Source: Anaerococcus vaginalis
GTDB lineage: Bacteria; Bacillota; Clostridia; Tissierellales; Peptoniphilaceae
DNA: 64,000 nt
Reading direction: 5' to 3'
NCBI GenBank assembly: GCA_018363915.1
Contig: JAGZMY010000003.1
Span: forward strand, 108,789-172,788
The notes under the pieces were generated by a model, which saw nothing but the letters and a program-made list of their open reading frames with translations, did no database searches and was not told where the DNA came from. The translations under genes and the position numbers were made by a program. This document shows, one piece after another, positions 27,996-38,305 of the stretch. Positions within the stretch are counted from its first letter, which is position 1, and each line of letters begins with the position of its first letter.

Positions 27996-29524
27996 CACAC
28001 ACTCCAATATTTATTATCCAAAGACCTGTATCTAACAGCTTCAAGAAGATGTTTTGCATCGATTTTTTCGCTTCCATCAAGATCTGCAATTGTCCTAGCC
28101 ATTTTAATAATTTTATTGTAAGATCTTACAGAAAAATTATATTTTTCAAAAGCTTTTTGTCCGATTTCCTTGACATTTGTATCAAGCTTTATATATTTTT
28201 TCATAAGTCTTGTTGAAAGGGCTCCATTTGTAGAAATCTCTTCATTTTCATATCTTTTTATTTGAATTTCTCTTGCTTTTTGAACTTCATCTTTCATTTG
28301 TTTTGAAGATTTTGTTTTTATATTATCATCCAAATCTTTGTACTTTACAGGTTTTATTTCTATATGAATATCAATCCTATCAAGAATTGGCGAAGACAAT
28401 TTTGATAAATATTTTCTTATTTCATTTTGAGTGCAAGTACATTCTTTTAAAGGATTTCCAAAATTTCCACAAGGACAAGGATTCATTGCAGCAATCAAAA
28501 TAAAATCTGCTGGATATTTTATGCTTGCCATTGATCTTGAAATATTTATTTCCTTATTTTCTAAAGGTTCTCTCAAAGCTTCTATTGTTTTTTTAGAAAA
28601 TTCTGGAAATTCATCCAAAAATAAAACTCCCTTATGGGCGAGGGTTATTTCTCCTGCTTTTGGAATATTTGCCCCTCCTCCAATCAAAGAAACTTCACTT
28701 GCTGAATGGTGGGGAGATCTAAATGGTCTATTATTTATTAATTTTCCACTTTCAAGAAGTCCCATCACTGAATAAATTTTTGTAACTTCAATTTTTTCTT
28801 CAAAATCCATATCTGGTAAAATTGATGGTAAATGTTTGGCAGAAAAAGTTTTTCCGCTTCCAGGAGGTCCAATCATCAATAAATTATGACCGCCAGCTGC
28901 TGCAATTTGTAGAGCTCTTTTTAATGAATCTTGACCTTTTATATCAGAAAAATCAAAAGGATATGTAATTTTTTCATTTGTATTTGATAATTTTATTTTA
29001 TAGGGAGATTTTTTTGTATTTTCGTTAAGGTATGAAACTAATTCTTCTAAATTTAAAAATGGAAAAATATTGCAATCTTTTATTATTGCACATTCGTCCT
29101 TATTTTCATTTGAAATTATAAAATTTTTAAAGCCTTTTTCTCTCATAGAAATTACCATGGCAAGGGCGCCTTTTACTGGAACAATTCTTCCATCAAGAGA
29201 AAGCTCTCCTATAAAAATAAAATCATCTTTTGAATTTTCAATCACTCCCATACTTTTTAAAAGAGAAATTGCAATTGGCAAATCAAGTTGAGTTCCTTCT
29301 TTTTTTATATCTGCTGGAGATAAATTTATGGTAATTCTTCCTTGGGGAAATTTAAAACCAGAATTTATAAGAGCAACCCTAATTCTGTCTTTGGATTCTT
29401 TTATAGATGAATCGGGAAGACCTACAATATTAAAAGCTGGCATGCCACTAGTTATATCAGATTCAACTTCAATTGCCTTTCCATCAAGTCCCAAAAGACT
29501 TACTGTATTTGTTTTTGAATACAT
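27995..29524 (-). CDS. comM: ComM/YifB, Mg-chelatase-like AAA+ ATPase
   Basis: 509 residues. The N-terminal Lon-protease-like fold has GLPDSSIKESKDRIRVALINSG. It is followed by an AAA+ domain with Walker A GPPGSGKTFSAKHLPSILP and a zinc loop (CPCGNFGNPLKECTC), then the C-terminal Mg-chelatase part. ComM of other bacteria is a hexameric helicase extending heteroduplex during natural transformation. Next to a ComGA-like ATPase, a DNA-uptake role is suggested. It begins 1 bp after the RluA-type gene in the same operon. Confidence 0.92.
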   Translation of the reverse strand: MYSKTNTVSLLGLDGKAIEVESDITSGMPAFNIVGLPDSSIKESKDRIRVALINSGFKFPQGRITINLSPADIKKEGTQLDLPIAISLLKSMGVIENSKDDFIFIGELSLDGRIVPVKGALAMVISMREKGFKNFIISNENKDECAIIKDCNIFPFLNLEELVSYLNENTKKSPYKIKLSNTNEKITYPFDFSDIKGQDSLKRALQIAAAGGHNLLMIGPPGSGKTFSAKHLPSILPDMDFEEKIEVTKIYSVMGLLESGKLINNRPFRSPHHSASEVSLIGGGANIPKAGEITLAHKGVLFLDEFPEFSKKTIEALREPLENKEINISRSMASIKYPADFILIAAMNPCPCGNFGNPLKECTCTQNEIRKYLSKLSSPILDRIDIHIEIKPVKYKDLDDNIKTKSSKQMKDEVQKAREIQIKRYENEEISTNGALSTRLMKKYIKLDTNVKEIGQKAFEKYNFSVRSYNKIIKMARTIADLDGSEKIDAKHLLEAVRYRSLDNKYWSV

Positions 29525-29525
29525 T

Positions 29526-30425
29526 TTATTCTCCTAAACCCAAAATTTTTTGATATTTTTTAAAATCTTCATGACAGTCTGCACAAAATTCTTTGTAAAT
29601 TCCATTTTTATCAGTAAATCCTAATTTGTGACAATGAAGTAGTTGGTGGTCCAAATTAAATTTGTGTTTTACATTTCCATAAACAGGATCTCCCAAAAGT
29701 GGATGATTAATATAGGTCATGTGAACTCTGATTTGATGAGTCCTTCCAGTTAAAATTTTGATTTTTACCAAGGAATATCCATTATTTTCAGAAATAACTT
29801 CATATTTACTAATAGCATCACGACCAGAATTTCTCACTGCCATTTTTCTTCTATTATTTGGATCACGATCCATAAAAGTTTGAATTGTTCCAGATTTTTT
29901 TTGAAAAATTCCATTGCAAATTGCCAAATATTCCTTATCAATTTTTCTTGTTTTAAAAAGATTTTTCAAATATTTATAAGAAGAATTGCTTTTTGCAATT
30001 ACCATAAGTCCAGTTGTATCCTTATCAAGTCTGTGAACAATTCCTGGTCTGTCATCGCCTCCGATATGAGATAAATTATCGTAGCCAAAATGATCCAAAA
30101 GTCCATTGACCAAAGTTCCACTTACAATTGAACCTGCTGGATGAACAATTACATTTTCATCCTTGTCAATAATTGCAAAATCTTCATTTTCATAAATTAT
30201 TTTTAAATTCATATCTTCAGCTTCGATTTTTTCTTTTTCAAATAATTTGTCAGAAATTTCTATCTCGTCATTAAAAATTAATTTATAAGAAGGTTTTATT
30301 TTTTTGTTATTTATTTTTATTTTTTCGTCTTTGATAAAATCTTTTACCTTTTCTCTTGGAATTTCTTCAAAAAGATCAGAAAGATATTTATCAATTCTAA
30401 TTTCTTTATTTGCTTTAATTTTCAT
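29526..30425 (-). CDS. RluA/RluD family 23S rRNA pseudouridine synthase
   Basis: 299 residues. The N-terminal S4 RNA-binding domain (residues ~8-60: IDKYLSDLFEEIPREKVKDF) is followed by the catalytic domain with motif II GIVHRLDKDTTGLMVIAK, whose aspartate is catalytic, and HQIRVHM. Length and S4 domain fit RluD/YlyB-type enzymes. First gene of the minus-strand group with comM and the ATPase. The exact uridine targets cannot be read. Confidence 0.9.
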   Translation of the reverse strand: MKIKANKEIRIDKYLSDLFEEIPREKVKDFIKDEKIKINNKKIKPSYKLIFNDEIEISDKLFEKEKIEAEDMNLKIIYENEDFAIIDKDENVIVHPAGSIVSGTLVNGLLDHFGYDNLSHIGGDDRPGIVHRLDKDTTGLMVIAKSNSSYKYLKNLFKTRKIDKEYLAICNGIFQKKSGTIQTFMDRDPNNRRKMAVRNSGRDAISKYEVISENNGYSLVKIKILTGRTHQIRVHMTYINHPLLGDPVYGNVKHKFNLDHQLLHCHKLGFTDKNGIYKEFCADCHEDFKKYQKILGLGE

Positions 30426-30562
30426 AATTAAATTATAGCATTATGAAAAAATATATACAAAATCCTAATTTATTTACAAAGAAAAAATCATTTTAGCTTT
30501 TTATATTTAAGAATAATTCTTATGGTATAATCATATAGAGATAAAATTAGAAAGAAGGATGT

Positions 30563-31267
30563 ATGAAAGAGAAAGAACTTAATCATCTTGCCATTATTCT
30601 TGATGGAAATGGTAGGTGGGCTAAAAAAAGAAATTTGCCAAGATCTATGGGCCACAAGGAAGGTTCTGAAAATGTTGTGGATATTGCGCTCTATGCTAAA
30701 GAAAAAGGCATAAAATATCTAACTCTTTATGCTTTTTCTACAGAAAATTGGAAAAGACCACAAGTAGAAGTCAATTATTTAATGAAATTATTGGCAAAAT
30801 TTATAAAAGATAAGACAAAATTACTCGTTGAAAATGAAGTAAAATTAAATATTATTGGAGATATATCAAAACTTCCAGAAAAAACCATCAAGGCTTGTCT
30901 TGATGTTTGCGAGCTTACAAAAAATAATGACAAGCTCGTTTTAAATATGGCTATAAATTATGGGGGCAGAATGGAAATTGTAAAAGCCTTCAAAGATATG
31001 GCAAAAGATGGGATAGATTTTGAAAATATAAATGAGGAAGATATTTCAAATTATTTATATACAGCAAATATGCCAGATCCTGATCTTTTGATTAGGACAG
31101 GTGGAGATCTTAGGATTTCAAATTTTTTAATTTATCAAATGGCCTACACTGAATATTATTTTACAGATATTTTGTGGCCAGATTTTTCAAAAAAAGATTT
31201 GGATGTGGCAGTTGATTCATATTTTGGAAGAGATAGAAGGTATGGTGGATTAAATGAACTTAGCTAA
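30563..31267 (+). CDS. uppS: Isoprenyl transferase UppS (undecaprenyl diphosphate synthase)
   Basis: 234 residues. Catalytic ILDGNGRWAKKR near residue 12, SMGHKEG, YAFSTENWKRP and C-terminal RTGGDLRISNFL with YTEYYF are all cis-prenyltransferase signatures. It makes the lipid carrier for cell-wall synthesis. First gene of uppS-cdsA-rseP-ispG-polC; it overlaps cdsA by 14 bp. A TATAAT lies at 30526-30531 and AAGGA before ATG. Confidence 0.95.
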   Translation: MKEKELNHLAIILDGNGRWAKKRNLPRSMGHKEGSENVVDIALYAKEKGIKYLTLYAFSTENWKRPQVEVNYLMKLLAKFIKDKTKLLVENEVKLNIIGDISKLPEKTIKACLDVCELTKNNDKLVLNMAINYGGRMEIVKAFKDMAKDGIDFENINEEDISNYLYTANMPDPDLLIRTGGDLRISNFLIYQMAYTEYYFTDILWPDFSKKDLDVAVDSYFGRDRRYGGLNELS

Positions 31268-32036
31268 AAGATTATTTGGTGGAGGAATAATTCTTTTTAT
31301 ATTAATTGCAATAACTTATCTTGGTGGAATTTATTTTGCAATTGGTTTTGGCATTTTTTCGTGTATTGCTGTAAAAGAATTGGTAAATGCACTAAAAAAT
31401 TTGTCATACAATGTTCCTTTAAAATTTGCTATGGTAATAAATTTATTTTTTGTTATAAATGCCTTTAGTAATCATCAAAATTTATTTATGTTTGGTTTTA
31501 CATCTATACTCATAGCAATTTTTGTATATATGATTTTTAATAAAAAATATAGGATGGAAGACTTTTTTGCACTTTTATTTGTAGTAACTTATGTTTCTAT
31601 TTTTATGTCAAGTGCGATAAGAATTAATAATAAAATATATCTTTATATGTTATATATTATTGCTTGGGGCTCAGATACTTTTGCTTATCTTACAGGCTCA
31701 ACTATTGGCAAACACAAAATCAAATCAGTAGAATCTATTTCTCCTCACAAAACCATAGAGGGATTTATTGGTGGAGTTTGTGGAGCTGTGATTTTAAATT
31801 TGATTTATGTAAATTATGTAAAGCTTGACAAAAATATATTATTAGTAATTATATTTACAATAATTGCTGCATTTTTGTCAGAAACTGGAGATTTAGTAGC
31901 ATCGTTTATAAAAAGAAAATGTAAAATAAAAGATTATGGAAATTTAATTCCAGGTCATGGAGGGATTTTGGATAGGTTTGATTCAATCTTATTTATCAGC
32001 CCTTGCCTTTATTTATTTACATTAATATTAAGTTAG
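31254..32036 (+). CDS. cdsA: Phosphatidate cytidylyltransferase CdsA
   Basis: 260 residues, mostly membrane helices, with the family signature near the C-terminus (SFIKRKCKIKDYGNLIPGHGG then ILDRFD). It makes CDP-diacylglycerol, the precursor used by PgsA encoded at 52450. It overlaps uppS; rseP follows 7 bp after the stop. Confidence 0.95.
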   Translation: MNLAKRLFGGGIILFILIAITYLGGIYFAIGFGIFSCIAVKELVNALKNLSYNVPLKFAMVINLFFVINAFSNHQNLFMFGFTSILIAIFVYMIFNKKYRMEDFFALLFVVTYVSIFMSSAIRINNKIYLYMLYIIAWGSDTFAYLTGSTIGKHKIKSVESISPHKTIEGFIGGVCGAVILNLIYVNYVKLDKNILLVIIFTIIAAFLSETGDLVASFIKRKCKIKDYGNLIPGHGGILDRFDSILFISPCLYLFTLILS

Positions 32037-32043
32037 GAGAAAA

Positions 32044-33057
32044 ATGAAATCAGTTATTATATCGATTATAATGTTCTTATTTTTGATTTTAATTCATGAA
32101 TTTGGACATTTTATTATAGCAAAAAAAAGTGGAATTAGGGTTAATGAATTTGCTATTGGAATGGGCCCTAAAATTTTTTCAAAACAAAAAGGAGAAACTC
32201 TTTATTCTGTAAATCTTTTTCCAATTGGTGGGTATTGTGCTATGGAAGGAGAAGATAGCGAAAGTGATGATGAAAGATCATTTGACAAGGCACCAGCCTA
32301 CAAAAGATTTCTTACAATTCTTGCAGGACCTTTGACAAATTTGATTTTTGCAGGATTAATATTTGCTTTTGTATCTTTTAATACAGGAACTGCATCAACA
32401 AGCATTGGAAATTTTACAAAAAATTCGCCAATAGAAACTCAAGGCTTTAAAGTCAATGACGAAATTGTAGAAATTGACGGAAATAAAATAAATAATTTTA
32501 ATGATATTTCAAAAAATTTAGAAAATTATTATCAAAAACATGGGAAAAATGACAAAATATCATTAAAAGTAAAAAGAGATAATAAATATATAGAAAAAAA
32601 TGTCAAAGTAAAATTTGAAAACAAAAGACCTCTTCTTGGTTTTATTCCAAAAAATAAAGACGTAGGATTTTTTGAATCAATTAAAATTGGTTTTAAAGAA
32701 GTTGGCTCAATGATTGTTTTGATGATAAATGTTCTTAAAAGTTTATTTACAGGAAAATTAGGATTTTCTGCTTTGTCAGGGCCTGTTGGTGTTGTAAAAG
32801 AAATGGGAAGACAAGCAAATCTTGGAATTATGAATTTATTATTCTTTTTGGGATATATAAGTGTAAATTTGGGATTTTTTAATTTGCTTCCAATACCAGC
32901 TCTTGATGGTTCAAAAATATTTACTTCATTATTCGAAATGATTACAAAAAAGACAGTAAATAAAAAAATTGAAGAAAAATTTACAATTGGAGGATTTGTT
33001 CTCTTGTTAGGACTAATTCTTTTGGTTACGATTAAGGATTTAATTAGCTTATTTTAA
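32044..33057 (+). CDS. rseP: RseP-type site-2 intramembrane metalloprotease
   Basis: 337 residues. The zinc site HEFGH lies in the first membrane helix, a single PDZ domain at about 110-200, and the C-terminal NLLPIPALDG holds the third zinc ligand. It cleaves membrane-bound anti-sigma factors or signal-peptide remnants. It directly follows cdsA, where many Firmicutes have dxr in between. Confidence 0.94.
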   Translation: MKSVIISIIMFLFLILIHEFGHFIIAKKSGIRVNEFAIGMGPKIFSKQKGETLYSVNLFPIGGYCAMEGEDSESDDERSFDKAPAYKRFLTILAGPLTNLIFAGLIFAFVSFNTGTASTSIGNFTKNSPIETQGFKVNDEIVEIDGNKINNFNDISKNLENYYQKHGKNDKISLKVKRDNKYIEKNVKVKFENKRPLLGFIPKNKDVGFFESIKIGFKEVGSMIVLMINVLKSLFTGKLGFSALSGPVGVVKEMGRQANLGIMNLLFFLGYISVNLGFFNLLPIPALDGSKIFTSLFEMITKKTVNKKIEEKFTIGGFVLLLGLILLVTIKDLISLF

Positions 33058-33068
33058 AGGAGTAAAAA

Positions 33069-34127
33069 TTGAAAAAAACTAGAAAAGTTTATGTAGGAGA
33101 TGTTGCCATAGGAGGAGGATCTCCTATTTCTATCCAATCAATGACAACAAAAGAAACTAAAAATATAAAAGAAGTCGTAAAACAAATTAATGATTTTGAA
33201 AAGGCAGGTTGTGATATTTCAAGATCTGCTATAAATTCTCTTGAAGATGCAAGGGCAATTTCTGAAATTAAAAAGAAAACCAATCTTCCTTTTGTGGCAG
33301 ACATACAATTTGATTATAAACTAGCTCTTGCAGCTGTCGAAAACGGCTGTGATTGTTTAAGAATAAATCCAGGAAATATTGGTGGAAGTGACAAGGTAAA
33401 AATTTTAGTTGAAAAATGTAAGGAAAAAAATATTCCAATAAGAATCGGTGTAAATTCTGGTTCTGTGCATAAGGATATGATTGAAAAATATAAGGGAGTA
33501 AATGTTGATAGCCTTGTTTATTCTGCCCTTGATGAAGTAAAAGTTTTAGAAGATTTAGACTTTCACGACATAGTTATTTCTATAAAATCATCAGATGTAA
33601 ATACAATGATTGATGTAAATAGAAAAATTTCTTCTCTTTGCGATTACCCACTTCATTTGGGAGTTACAGAAGCTGGTCCACTTTATCAAGCTTTGGTTAA
33701 ATCATCAATTGGAATGGGCTCACTTTTAAAAGATGGAATTGGAGATACAATTAGGGTTTCAATAACTGGAGATCCACTTCAAGAAGTAAAGGCTGGAAAA
33801 ACAATTTTAAAATCTTTGGGACTTAGACGAGATGGAATTGATTTGGTTTCTTGCCCAACTTGTTCAAGAACAAGTGTAAATTTAGATGAAATTGTAAACG
33901 AGGCAAGTGAAAGACTTGATAAATTGAATTTAAATTTAAAAGTTGCCATAATGGGTTGTCCTGTAAATGGTCCAGGAGAGGCAAAAGAAGCAGATTATGG
34001 AATAGCTTGTGCAAAAGGATATGGATTTTTATTTAAAAAGGGAATTACAATAAAAAAAGTAAAACAAGAAGAAATAGTTGACAGTTTGATTGAAGAAATT
34101 TTGAAAGATGAAAAAAATGAAAATTAA
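33069..34127 (+). CDS. ispG: IspG, (E)-4-hydroxy-3-methylbut-2-enyl-diphosphate synthase
   Basis: 352 residues. The N-terminal TIM barrel is followed by a [4Fe-4S] domain with CPTCSRT and GCPVNGPGEA. It catalyses the penultimate MEP-pathway step to isoprenoids that UppS uses. The start is TTG 33069, set by AAAGGAG seven nt upstream and by the conserved KVYVGDVAIGGGSPISIQSMT start region. It overlaps polC by 20 bp. Confidence 0.95.
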   Translation: MKKTRKVYVGDVAIGGGSPISIQSMTTKETKNIKEVVKQINDFEKAGCDISRSAINSLEDARAISEIKKKTNLPFVADIQFDYKLALAAVENGCDCLRINPGNIGGSDKVKILVEKCKEKNIPIRIGVNSGSVHKDMIEKYKGVNVDSLVYSALDEVKVLEDLDFHDIVISIKSSDVNTMIDVNRKISSLCDYPLHLGVTEAGPLYQALVKSSIGMGSLLKDGIGDTIRVSITGDPLQEVKAGKTILKSLGLRRDGIDLVSCPTCSRTSVNLDEIVNEASERLDKLNLNLKVAIMGCPVNGPGEAKEADYGIACAKGYGFLFKKGITIKKVKQEEIVDSLIEEILKDEKNEN

Positions 34128-37100
34128 TCTAAAATCTATTATTGAAATTGACAAAGATTATTATATAAACAAGGCGATTTATTCAAAAAAATTAAATAAA
34201 TTGAAATTAAATATTCTAGGAGAATATGATGAAAACATTGAAAAAAAACTTGAATCATATTTTTCTTATGTTAATTTGTCATTGCAATTTGAAAAGGAAA
34301 ATAAAAAAGAAACAAATTCCATAGATGATTTTTATGAAAGCCAACCTCTTCCAGATTATTATGAAACAGGTTATGAAAATCCAGAAAATTTGGGCGAAAA
34401 TAATGAAGAAAAAAATCAAGAAAGTAAAGAGGCTTCATTAAACAATCAAGATATATTTGATTTGCCAAAAATTGAAGAAGATAAGAAAGAACCTTCAAAA
34501 AGTCAAGAAGAAAAAACATCAAGCCTTAGAGATTTGAAAAAAATCGAGCTTGAAAATATGATTGAAAATGCTAGAAATAATAAGAAAAATTCTGAAAAAA
34601 AAGAAATAAATCAAGCAGAAATTTTAAAATACGGCAGAAATATAAATGGGGATTTATTTAAAATTGAAGAAATTTATGACAAAAAAGGCATGAATCTTTC
34701 TATAAAGGGAGAAATCTTTGGCATTGATGTTTTTGAATCAAAAAGAGGAAACTTTATTTATTCTTTTGACCTTGAAGATGAATCTGATGCCATAGCTTGC
34801 AAGATGTTTGTTCAACCAAGAAATAAATCAAAACTTGAAAATTTAAAAGAAAAAATGATAGTTCAAGTTCAAGGCGTTCTAAACTATGATAGCTTTTCAC
34901 ATGAAGATGTTTTTACTGTAAATTCTATGGTGGAATGTGAAAAAAAAGAAAGACTTGATACTTATCCTAAAAAAAGAGTTGAACTTGAAATTCATACGAA
35001 AATGACAAATCTTGATGGATTTGTTGATATGGATGAGCTAGCAAAAAAATTAAAAGCTTGGGGACATAGTGCTTGTGGAATTACAGATACAGAAACTCTT
35101 CAAGCTCTTCCAGATATGTATGACAAACTTGGAAAAAATGATATAAAAATGCTAGCAGGTGCAGAGCTTTTGTTGGTTGATAAAAATTTAAGAATTTTAA
35201 CCAACAACTACAATAAAAAAATAAATGATATAAGCGATTTAAAAAATCAAAGATTTATTGTATTTGACTTGGAGACGACAGGACTTTCAAAATATATAGA
35301 TAAAATCACAGAAATTGGTGCGGTAAAAATTGAAAATGGAGAAATAATTGAAGTTTTTAATGAGCTTGTAAATCCAGAAAAAATGATTCCTCAAAAGGTT
35401 GTAGAGCTTACAGGAATTACAAACGAAATGGTAATGGATAAGCCGAAAATTGATGAAGTTTTGCCGAAATTTTTAGAATTTTCAAAAGATTCATATTTTG
35501 TAGGACAAAATACAGATTTTGATATTGGTTTTATAACAGAAGCTTGTCAAAAATTATCTTATAAATTTGAGCCAGTTTATTTGGATACTTTGCCAATGGC
35601 AAGAGCAGTTTTTCCATATATGGGAAGATTTTCTCTTGATAAACTTGCAAAAAAATTAGGAGTAGGTCCTTTTAACCATCACAGAGCAAGCGATGATGCA
35701 ATGACAACTGCCAAAATTTTTATTAAATTATTTGAAAAAATTAAGGACAAAAATAAAGATCTTAGCCTTGAAAAAATTAATTCAATAAAAACAAAATGGC
35801 CTATAGCTCGTCACGAAAATTTCTCATCAATTATTTTTGCCAAAAATTATCATGGACTTAAAAATCTTTATAAAATAATTTCAGAATCTAGGATGAAATA
35901 TTTTAATTTGGAAGCAAAAACGCCTTTTGATTTGGTAAAAGAAAATAAGGAAGGCTTGATAATAGGCTCTGGCGGCAAAGACGGTCTTTTGTTTAAGGCT
36001 ATAAGAGATAATTTTTCTGAAGAAAAAATAGAAAAAATTTGCGAATTTTTTGATTTTTTCCAAATAGAGGCGATGGGAGTTTTTGCTGATGATTTAGAAA
36101 ATGGGGCTATAAGAGATAAAAATCAAATTATAGAAATAAATAAAAAAATAATCGAGCTTGGTAAAAAATATAATAAGTTGGTTGTTGCAACAGGCTCTGT
36201 AAGGTATATGGAAAAGAAAGATTATGTTCTTAGAAATATTCTTCACAAGGGACAATTTTTCCATTACAAGGAAAATAATCCTCTTTATTATTTAAAAACA
36301 ACTAATGAAATGCTTGATGAATTTTATTATTTAGATGATCAAACAAAAATGGAAGTTGTAATTGATAATACAATTAAAATTGCTGATAGTTTGGAAAGCA
36401 TTATGCCAATTCCTCACGAAACTTTTCCACCAAAAATTGAGGGCTCTGATAAAAAATTAAAAGATACAACTTATGAAAAAGCAATCTCAATTTATGGAGA
36501 TCCTCTTCCTGATCTTGTAAAAACAAGACTAGATAAGGAGCTTGATTCTATAATTTCAAACGGTTATGCAGTTTTATATATAATTGCAAAAGAGCTCGTG
36601 GAAAAATCAAATGAGGATGGATATTTGGTTGGATCAAGAGGTTCTGTTGGTTCATCTTTTGCAGCAACCATGGCAAATATTACAGAAGTAAATCCGCTTG
36701 CTCCTCATTATGTTTGTCCATCATGCAAACATTCAGAATTTATAACAGATGGTAGCGTTGGAGCTGGAATAGATTTGCCAGATAAAATTTGTCCAAAATG
36801 TGGGGCAGAGATGAACAAAGACGGCCACGATATTCCTTTCGAAGTTTTCTTGGGATTTGAAGGAGATAAGGAGCCAGATATTGATTTGAATTTTGCTGGA
36901 GAATATCAACCAACTATTCACAAATATACTGAAGAATTATTCGGAGAAGGAAAAGTTTTTAGGGCAGGAACAATTGGAACTATAAAAGATAATACGGCTT
37001 TTGGTTATATTAAAAAATATATGGAAGATAATGACCTAAATCTTTCTAATGCACAAATTAGAAAATATCAAAGAGGACTTTATGATGTAAAAAGAACAAC

Positions 37101-38301
37101 AGGTCAACATCCAGGTGGTCTTATGATAGTGCCAAATGATAAAAATATTTACGATTTTTCTCCTGTTCAATATCCAGCAGACGATGGAAAAGACGATATA
37201 AAAACAACGCATTTTACCTACAATATGATGCATGGAGTAATTTTAAAACTGGATTTATTGGGCCATGATGTTCCTACAATTATTAGAAGTCTTCAGGATT
37301 TAACAAATACAGATCCTTTGAAGCTTCAAATGGATGATGAAAATGTAATGAATATTTTCTCTTCAACAAAACCATTAAATATAAAATATGATTTTTCAAA
37401 TAACGAAATTGGAACTTTAGGAATTCCTGAATTTGGAACTTCTTTTGTAAGGGGAATGTTAAAAGATACTTTTCCAACAAAATTTTCTGAAATGACAAGA
37501 ATTTCTGGACTTTCTCACGGAACAGATGTGTGGTTAAATAATGCCCAAGATTTAGTTAAATCAAAAACTGCAGGTTTTGATCAAATAATTTCAACTCGTG
37601 ATGACATAATGAATTCTTTGATTAATCTTGGACTTGATAAGAAAAAATCTTTCCAAATAATGGAAAAAGTAAGAAAGGGAAAAACTCTTTCAGAAGAAAC
37701 TTTGGCTTATATGAAAGAAAATAATGTTCCTGATTGGTACATTGATTCTTGTTTAAAAATAAAATATCTCTTCCCAAAAGCTCACGCAGTTGCTTATTGT
37801 TTGATGAGTTATAGGATTGCATATTACAAAGTTTATTATCCTAAGGCATTTTATGCAACATATTTTTCTACAAAATTAAATGATTTTCAATATTCAGTAA
37901 TTGTAAAAGGATTAAAATCAATCCAATATGCTTTAAATGAAATTAATCAATTAGAAAAACCAACACAAAGAGAAAAAAATCTAAGATCATTGTTGGAAGT
38001 TGCTGAGGAGATGGCTGCAAGAGATATAAAAATTAAAAAAGCAGATTTGTACAAGTCTGAAGCTGTTAAATTTATTTTAGATGATGATGGAGAAATTTTG
38101 CCTCCGCTTTCAGCAGTCGATGATGTTTCAGAAGCCATGGCAAAAGATATAGTTATTGAAAGAGAAAAAGCAAAATTTATTTCAATTGAAGATTTGAAAA
38201 AAAGAACTTCACTAAACAAAAATGCTTTAAATTCTTTAAAAAATTTGGACATAATTGATGGATTGCAAGAAGAAAATCAAATGTCTTTATTTGATTTGTA
38301 A
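34108..38301 (+). CDS. polC: PolC, DNA polymerase III alpha subunit (Gram-positive type)
   Basis: 1397 residues. Order: N-terminal domain and OB fold (~175-285), split PHP domain (~290-380 and ~560-720), DnaQ-like proofreading exonuclease (~381-550; FDLETTGLS, NTDFDIGF, HHRASDDAMTTA), zinc ribbon (CPSCKH...CPKCG, ~870), palm with PDIDLNF (~923) and C-terminal region. It replicates the chromosome. PHP metal ligands look replaced: the usual HLHT, TDH and DVH sites read EIHT, TDT and SVR. A second ATG at 34117 is also possible as start, and neither has a strong ribosome site. Confidence 0.96.
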   Translation: MKKMKINLKSIIEIDKDYYINKAIYSKKLNKLKLNILGEYDENIEKKLESYFSYVNLSLQFEKENKKETNSIDDFYESQPLPDYYETGYENPENLGENNEEKNQESKEASLNNQDIFDLPKIEEDKKEPSKSQEEKTSSLRDLKKIELENMIENARNNKKNSEKKEINQAEILKYGRNINGDLFKIEEIYDKKGMNLSIKGEIFGIDVFESKRGNFIYSFDLEDESDAIACKMFVQPRNKSKLENLKEKMIVQVQGVLNYDSFSHEDVFTVNSMVECEKKERLDTYPKKRVELEIHTKMTNLDGFVDMDELAKKLKAWGHSACGITDTETLQALPDMYDKLGKNDIKMLAGAELLLVDKNLRILTNNYNKKINDISDLKNQRFIVFDLETTGLSKYIDKITEIGAVKIENGEIIEVFNELVNPEKMIPQKVVELTGITNEMVMDKPKIDEVLPKFLEFSKDSYFVGQNTDFDIGFITEACQKLSYKFEPVYLDTLPMARAVFPYMGRFSLDKLAKKLGVGPFNHHRASDDAMTTAKIFIKLFEKIKDKNKDLSLEKINSIKTKWPIARHENFSSIIFAKNYHGLKNLYKIISESRMKYFNLEAKTPFDLVKENKEGLIIGSGGKDGLLFKAIRDNFSEEKIEKICEFFDFFQIEAMGVFADDLENGAIRDKNQIIEINKKIIELGKKYNKLVVATGSVRYMEKKDYVLRNILHKGQFFHYKENNPLYYLKTTNEMLDEFYYLDDQTKMEVVIDNTIKIADSLESIMPIPHETFPPKIEGSDKKLKDTTYEKAISIYGDPLPDLVKTRLDKELDSIISNGYAVLYIIAKELVEKSNEDGYLVGSRGSVGSSFAATMANITEVNPLAPHYVCPSCKHSEFITDGSVGAGIDLPDKICPKCGAEMNKDGHDIPFEVFLGFEGDKEPDIDLNFAGEYQPTIHKYTEELFGEGKVFRAGTIGTIKDNTAFGYIKKYMEDNDLNLSNAQIRKYQRGLYDVKRTTGQHPGGLMIVPNDKNIYDFSPVQYPADDGKDDIKTTHFTYNMMHGVILKLDLLGHDVPTIIRSLQDLTNTDPLKLQMDDENVMNIFSSTKPLNIKYDFSNNEIGTLGIPEFGTSFVRGMLKDTFPTKFSEMTRISGLSHGTDVWLNNAQDLVKSKTAGFDQIISTRDDIMNSLINLGLDKKKSFQIMEKVRKGKTLSEETLAYMKENNVPDWYIDSCLKIKYLFPKAHAVAYCLMSYRIAYYKVYYPKAFYATYFSTKLNDFQYSVIVKGLKSIQYALNEINQLEKPTQREKNLRSLLEVAEEMAARDIKIKKADLYKSEAVKFILDDDGEILPPLSAVDDVSEAMAKDIVIEREKAKFISIEDLKKRTSLNKNALNSLKNLDIIDGLQEENQMSLFDL

Positions 38302-38305
38302 ATTA

